Assembly (NCBI GenBank): GCA_964645705.1 | Contig: CAZYAB010000001.1 | Location: 124,001 to 188,000 of the forward strand | DNA: 64,000 nt | Direction of reading: 5' to 3' | Source: CAXGTL01 sp964645705 | Lineage (GTDB): Archaea > Nanobdellota > Nanobdellia > Woesearchaeales > CAXGTL01 | In this document: one piece after another, positions 60,572 through 64,000 of the stretch | How positions within the stretch are numbered: the first letter of the stretch is position 1 | Layout: the number at the start of each line of letters is the position of its first letter | Translations under genes and position numbers: made by a program | Notes under the pieces: model-generated | Database searches by the model: none | What the model saw: only the letters and a program-made list of their open reading frames with translations | Told to the model about the DNA's origin: nothing

Positions 60572-61207
60572 ATGACAAATAGAAAACCAAGCAAATTAGC
60601 TGCACTTGGCTTTGCAGCATTAATTACAGTATTAGGCTATGATGCTTATATACAGACTGTCAATTATCAAAATATCAAAAAAAACACTGAAAATATTTCT
60701 AGAATAGAAGACCAGGTAAGACAAGATTATCCTACTACAGAACAGCTTTTAGAATATCATGATTTGATGTTTGAAGTAAACAGAGATTGGGACAAGATAA
60801 TGGCTAGAGTTAAGAGATTATATGAAGATGAAACAATAGACAAAAGAGCAGATGCTTTAACATATGAAGAATTAGATGAAGTAAAATCTTATTTCACAGA
60901 AAACTTAACAAAAGATGAAGAAGGTCTTACACAAGAAGCAAGAGTATCTTATGATGGTTCTCATTTAACAGGCAGACAAATAGAATCAAAGAATTATAAA
61001 TTAAAAAAAGCATTACAAACAAGAGATACTGTAAATGTTGCTGCTGAAAGAGCAAAACAAGTAGGAGACAAGGCAGGAGAAATGGCTGAAAAAGTTGTTG
61101 AAAAAACAATAACACAAAAAGCAAAAGATGTTGTTGATGATACTATTGGTATTGGTAAAGGCCTTTGGAAAGGAGCAAAAAGATTTTATGATAAAATAAC
61201 TGATTGA
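60572..61207 (+). CDS. Membrane-anchored coiled-coil protein, 211 aa
   Basis: A short N-terminal membrane anchor (KLAALGFAALITVLGYDAYI), then a charged, largely helical extracytoplasmic or cytoplasmic part (NTENISRIEDQVRQDYPTTE; AAERAKQVGDKAGEMAEKVV). ATG 60572 is chosen because ATTTATAAAGG lies about 35 nt upstream and the start appears leaderless. It is followed after 16 nt by another gene on the same strand. Function unknown. Confidence 0.68.
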   Translation: MTNRKPSKLAALGFAALITVLGYDAYIQTVNYQNIKKNTENISRIEDQVRQDYPTTEQLLEYHDLMFEVNRDWDKIMARVKRLYEDETIDKRADALTYEELDEVKSYFTENLTKDEEGLTQEARVSYDGSHLTGRQIESKNYKLKKALQTRDTVNVAAERAKQVGDKAGEMAEKVVEKTITQKAKDVVDDTIGIGKGLWKGAKRFYDKITD

Positions 61208-61223
61208 TTTTGGTGATAATAAA

Positions 61224-62099
61224 ATGATATACGAAAAAGAAGAACCAGCTTATTCACATATAAAAACAAAACAAGAAGTAGATGAAACAATAGATGCTTC
61301 TGTTAAATCACTTTTGTTCTCTTCAAAAGATAAAGAATATTTTAGACCATGGGAGAATATTATTGGCGCTCGTTGTTTGGTTGAACAAATTGTCAAGCTT
61401 TCAAAAAAAAAACCAGAAGAAATTAGTCTGAATGATGAAAAATTTCAAGATTTTTTAGAAACAGCTTTTGGTTATGCTTGTAATGTGTTTGAAGAAATGC
61501 TTGAAAGAAACAATGAATTAGGATTAACTTGTGACTCTTTTATAAGAGATGTTCAATATTTAGAAAAAGATATTGGTTTTTTCTATGATCTTAAAAATGA
61601 TTCTTCTGAAAAACAAATTATGTTGCAAGAATATCAAGACATTGGAAAAAGATATAAAATAATTAGCATAAAATCAACATCAGCAGCACTGCCTTTAGTT
61701 GAAAAGATAAGAGATGAATTTTTACAACAAGCAGAGGAATTGGCTGAATTAGGATATGAAGATTATATTGAACCATTAAAAGAATTTGAAAGCGTATGTA
61801 TAAGAGAATATTTTACTCTTTTGGATGGAGCTAGCAAAGCATTAAACAAAACTCCTTCTAATGTAAGACAATATGTTGCTGAACAGATAAAAAGAATAGA
61901 TTCAATTTATGATGAAAACAAATCAGAAGAAGAAGATTTTCTTGGTGGTCCACTTTGTGCTCCAGAATCAGATGAAGATCTTGTATCAACAGATACATCA
62001 AACAAACTCATTGTAATAGTTGCTCAAGAATCAGCAGCAAAAAGAGAAGGAAAAATCAAAGACCTTGTAGATGTTAATACTCCTGTTCTTGGATTTTAA
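61224..62099 (+). CDS. Hypothetical helical protein, 291 aa
   Basis: Helical, acidic, soluble (RCLVEQIVKLSKKKPEEISL; ALPLVEKIRDEFLQQAEELA). GGTGATAAAA before the ATG is a good ribosome binding site. It follows the membrane-anchored gene and precedes RNase P protein 4. No family recognised. Confidence 0.65.
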   Translation: MIYEKEEPAYSHIKTKQEVDETIDASVKSLLFSSKDKEYFRPWENIIGARCLVEQIVKLSKKKPEEISLNDEKFQDFLETAFGYACNVFEEMLERNNELGLTCDSFIRDVQYLEKDIGFFYDLKNDSSEKQIMLQEYQDIGKRYKIISIKSTSAALPLVEKIRDEFLQQAEELAELGYEDYIEPLKEFESVCIREYFTLLDGASKALNKTPSNVRQYVAEQIKRIDSIYDENKSEEEDFLGGPLCAPESDEDLVSTDTSNKLIVIVAQESAAKREGKIKDLVDVNTPVLGF

Positions 62100-62136
62100 T
62101 AACTTTTAAATATCTTTTATTTTATTATATTTCTAT

Positions 62137-62454
62137 ATGAAAAAACAATCTAAATCAACAAAGCAAAAGATTGCAAAACAACGTATTATTATTCTATTTC
62201 AACAAGCAAAACAAGCTAAACAACAATCTTTAGCAAACAGATATGTGAGATTAGCTAGAAAGATGGCTATGAAAGCTAGAATTCCAATACCTAGAGCTCT
62301 TAAAAGACGCTTTTGCAAGCACTGCTACGCTTACTTTAAACAAGGCAAAAATGTAAGAACAAGGCTACAAGGCAAAGGCAAAGGCAGAAGAGTAGTATAT
62401 ACATGTCTTAATTGTAAGAAACACATGAGATTTATGTATAAGGCTAAGAAATAG
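62137..62454 (+). CDS. rnp4: Ribonuclease P protein component 4
   Basis: 105 aa. Basic N-terminal helices (AKQQSLANRYVRLARKMAMK) and a C-terminal zinc ribbon with FCKHCYAYFKQGKNVRTRLQ and YTCLNCKKHMRF, the Rpp21/Rpr2 signature. It is one of the archaeal RNase P proteins that assist the RNA in removing 5' leaders of tRNAs. TATA-like TTATTTTATTATATTTC is about 25 nt upstream. A hairpin follows the stop. Confidence 0.94.
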   Translation: MKKQSKSTKQKIAKQRIIILFQQAKQAKQQSLANRYVRLARKMAMKARIPIPRALKRRFCKHCYAYFKQGKNVRTRLQGKGKGRRVVYTCLNCKKHMRFMYKAKK

Positions 62455-62456
62455 CT

Positions 62457-62481
62457 ATACTATTATTATAATAAATAGTAT
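62457..62481 (+). terminator. Hairpin after rnp4
   Basis: ATACTATT and AATAGTAT form an 8-bp stem with a small A+T loop, followed by TTCTTTGTT. Likely a transcript end. Confidence 0.5.
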
Positions 62482-62650
62482 TTCTTTGTTCTAAAACCCT
62501 TGAATTCAACCATTTCAGCCGGTCTATTCCTAATATTCCTTTTTCTAAAAACCAAAGCTTTATATAGTATTAATTGTCCCCATTTAGTTATAAAACGCTT
62601 AGTAAAGCAATTTTACCATTATCAAATGAACTTAATGAGGTGAAACAATA

Positions 62651-62770
62651 ATGATAGCAGAAAACGGCAAATGCAAAGATTGCGGTGCAAAAAGAATAGT
62701 AAAACAAGATCTATGCAAAAGATGCAGAAGATTTGGAATAAATCAAGCAGTACAAAAGGTGTTAGCATGA
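62651..62770 (+). CDS. Small zinc-binding protein, 39 aa
   Basis: CKDCG and CKRCR pairs give a single zinc knuckle in a Lys/Arg-rich peptide, suggesting RNA binding. GAGGTGAAACAATA before the ATG and an ATGA overlap with the next gene support translation. A TATA-like CTTTATATAG near 62556 would give a leader of about 65 nt. Function unknown. Confidence 0.62.
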   Translation: MIAENGKCKDCGAKRIVKQDLCKRCRRFGINQAVQKVLA

Positions 62771-62934
62771 GCTTTAGAACTAATATTATAAGGTCATTCA
62801 GACTAGTAAAACAAGATATTGATAGTCTAAAAGATTATGTTTATGAATGGTTTAATACAATCATAAGTAACCAAAGGAAACTTTTAAATAAGATAAATGA
62901 ATTAGAACAAAGAGTAGAAGAACTGGAAAAATAG
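62767..62934 (+). CDS. Small coiled-coil protein, 55 aa
   Basis: MSFRTNIIRSFRLVKQDIDS followed by a helix ending LNKINELEQRVEELEK, which looks like a short coiled coil. Start overlaps the previous stop (ATGA). Function unknown. Confidence 0.6.
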   Translation: MSFRTNIIRSFRLVKQDIDSLKDYVYEWFNTIISNQRKLLNKINELEQRVEELEK

Positions 62935-62943
62935 GGGATAATT

Positions 62944-63108
62944 ATGATTGATGCTAATAATCTAAGTATAAAAGAACAGATTAAAAAGAAAAAGCAAGAT
63001 CAAGAGATCAAAAGAAAAGATCTGAAATCTTTGTTAAACAGAGATAAAGTAGATGATCTTGAATTAGACATACTCATGAATGATATAGATGTTCATGAAG
63101 GTGAATAA
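62944..63108 (+). CDS. Small charged protein, 54 aa
   Basis: Lys/Asp-rich helical peptide (KEQIKKKKQDQEIKRKDLKS). It has a weak GGGGATAATT before the ATG and lies 10 nt after the previous stop, in one same-strand chain of four small genes. No family recognised. Confidence 0.5.
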   Translation: MIDANNLSIKEQIKKKKQDQEIKRKDLKSLLNRDKVDDLELDILMNDIDVHEGE

Positions 63109-63109
63109 T

Positions 63110-63319
63110 ATGAAAAATTATGTTTCTAACTCATTACAAAATTTTGTTTTTTATCTTAAATCTATTGGAATAGATCCCAGTATTCGTAATGATCTTAATT
63201 TAGATGAATTATTTTTTGCACATGATAATATGCATACTGAAGATATTAATACCATGGTTGCTGAAAAATTAGTTTCTGATGCTTATAAAGATTTTAAAAA
63301 GCAAACAATAGGTTTTTAA
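63110..63319 (+). CDS. Small hypothetical protein, 69 aa
   Basis: MKNYVSNSLQNFVFYLKSIG followed by an acidic middle (LNLDELFFAHDNMHTEDIN). The ATG lies two bases after the previous stop with AAGGTGAATA upstream. No membrane segment or known family. Confidence 0.55.
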   Translation: MKNYVSNSLQNFVFYLKSIGIDPSIRNDLNLDELFFAHDNMHTEDINTMVAEKLVSDAYKDFKKQTIGF

Positions 63320-63342
63320 ACAAAACACGCCTTCTACAAATT

Positions 63343-63582
63343 ATGAACTATAATCTAGAACTAGACAAAGTAATACAAGAAATAAATAAACACAAACCTA
63401 AAACAGTCTTAATCCAATTACCAGATGGTATAAAACCAAAAGCAAAAGAAATTCAAACACAAATAGAAACAAAGACAAATGCAAAAGTCATTACTTGGCT
63501 TGGTTCATGTTTTGGTTCATGTGACGTGCCAAAAGCAGATGTTGATATGTTAATACAATGGGGTCATTCTGAATGGAAATAA
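63343..63582 (+). CDS. Truncated Dph2-like (diphthamide synthase) N-terminal fragment
   Basis: 79 aa only. KPKTVLIQLPDGIKPKAKEI, then WLGSCFGSCDVPKADVDM and LIQWGHSEW match the first domain of archaeal Dph2, including the first cluster-binding cysteine region (GSCFGSCD) and the GHS turn. Full-length Dph2 is over 300 aa, with cysteines in two further domains, so this fragment cannot be a complete enzyme. It ends within an overlap with the next gene, suggesting a recombination junction or a decayed gene. Confidence 0.72.
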   Translation: MNYNLELDKVIQEINKHKPKTVLIQLPDGIKPKAKEIQTQIETKTNAKVITWLGSCFGSCDVPKADVDMLIQWGHSEWK

Positions 63583-64000
63583 CAACATATATACTAACAT
63601 CATTAATAATAACATTGGGCTTATTCATGGGCTTGATCTTAGCAATTATTTCACCAGAAGAACTAAAACCTGGTAAAAAATATTTTAAATTATCAAAACA
63701 CATAACTTTCTACTTAATAATATTCTTTAGTTTAATTTTTCTTTATAAAAACAAAGTTCATATGATGATAACATTAGTAATACTTGTTTTTTATTTCTTA
63801 GAATTCAAATTAAAACATCAAACAACTTATTTATTATTATCTGTTTTATTTTTTCTTAGTACAGTAGGAAAATATTCCTTCTTAATAATCTCTTCATTGT
63901 TATTAATCTACACTATAACAATCTCAATCAATCTAAGAATAAAGCATATAACAAAAAACAATTGGAAAATGGTTAAACTTCTAATAACTAATTACATTTG
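63573..64000 (+). CDS. Multi-pass membrane protein (partial, runs off the window)
   Basis: Starts at ATG 63573 inside the Dph2-like fragment in another frame and is open to the window edge. About four hydrophobic helices are visible (YILTSLIITLGLFMGLILAI; ITFYLIIFFSLIFLY; MMITLVILVFYFLEF; LIISSLLLIYTITISI). No family can be named from this part. Confidence 0.6.
   Translation, partial: MEITTYILTSLIITLGLFMGLILAIISPEELKPGKKYFKLSKHITFYLIIFFSLIFLYKNKVHMMITLVILVFYFLEFKLKHQTTYLLLSVLFFLSTVGKYSFLIISSLLLIYTITISINLRIKHITKNNWKMVKLLITNYI

Overview
The window is A+T-rich DNA from an archaeon, most likely a DPANN-type lineage such as Woesearchaeota. That placement is inferred from gene content, not from a marker phylogeny. 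Archaeal hallmarks are an aIF5B-type IF2, EF-1beta, RNA polymerase subunit L, Sec61-beta, RNase P protein 4, an archaeal-looking RNase P RNA, split ADP-forming acyl-CoA synthetase subunits, a PAC2 protein, TrmB and Lrp regulators, intron-containing tRNAs, and promoters with TATA boxes about 25-35 nt upstream of starts. Bacterial-style imports are a DnaK-DnaJ-GrpE system, a short alanyl-tRNA synthetase without C-Ala, and an alpha-CTD-like domain. Most genes have a GGTGA/GAGGT-type ribosome binding site.

Layout. 0-9 kb: lipid kinase, an M24 peptidase broken by one stop, an alpha-CTD-like protein, acyl-CoA synthetase alpha and beta subunits, dCTP deaminase, RNA 3'-phosphate cyclase, a nucleotidyltransferase-like protein and a duplicated ribbon-helix-helix protein. 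9.5-19.9 kb: a three-gene surface block (fibre-like repeat protein containing a 100-N assembly gap, a 2164-residue six-LamG protein, a membrane-anchored protein). 19.9-24.9 kb: translation genes and small conserved proteins. 25-27.6 kb (minus strand): AMMECR1, RpoL, endonuclease V, METTL5-like methylase. 27.6-32.1 kb: a gene-poor block with two coiled-coil/winged-helix proteins and a tyrosine recombinase, bracketed by dispersed short repeats, a GTCCCA-box array and phased A-tracts. It resembles a replication origin or an integrated replicon. 32-39 kb: PAC2, acetyltransferases, regulators and a tRNA-Gly that appears to be interrupted twice. 39-43.3 kb: a same-strand run of mostly unknown genes, including an EF-hand lipoprotein. 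43.3-53 kb: AlaRS, PIG-L deacetylase, glycosyltransferase, then the chaperone locus with a divergent repressor candidate and a palindromic operator. 53-64 kb: a helicase lacking its first RecA domain, Sec61-beta, RNase P RNA, AI-2E permease, ATP-dependent DNA ligase with a zinc-ribbon insertion, intron-containing tRNA-Arg, NIP7-like protein, RNase P protein 4, small genes, a truncated Dph2 and a partial membrane protein.

The most notable candidate for something undescribed is a four-copy structured RNA family of 110-116 nt at 2047, 6565, 22274 and 50744. All copies are on the plus strand and all lie just upstream of a plus-strand gene. Each is closed by a perfect 11-14 bp terminal stem whose sequence differs between copies, and internal helices also covary. 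I do not recognise it as a known family. The doubly interrupted tRNA-Gly, the repeat-bracketed 27.6-32.1 kb block and possible AUA start codons also deserve a second look.
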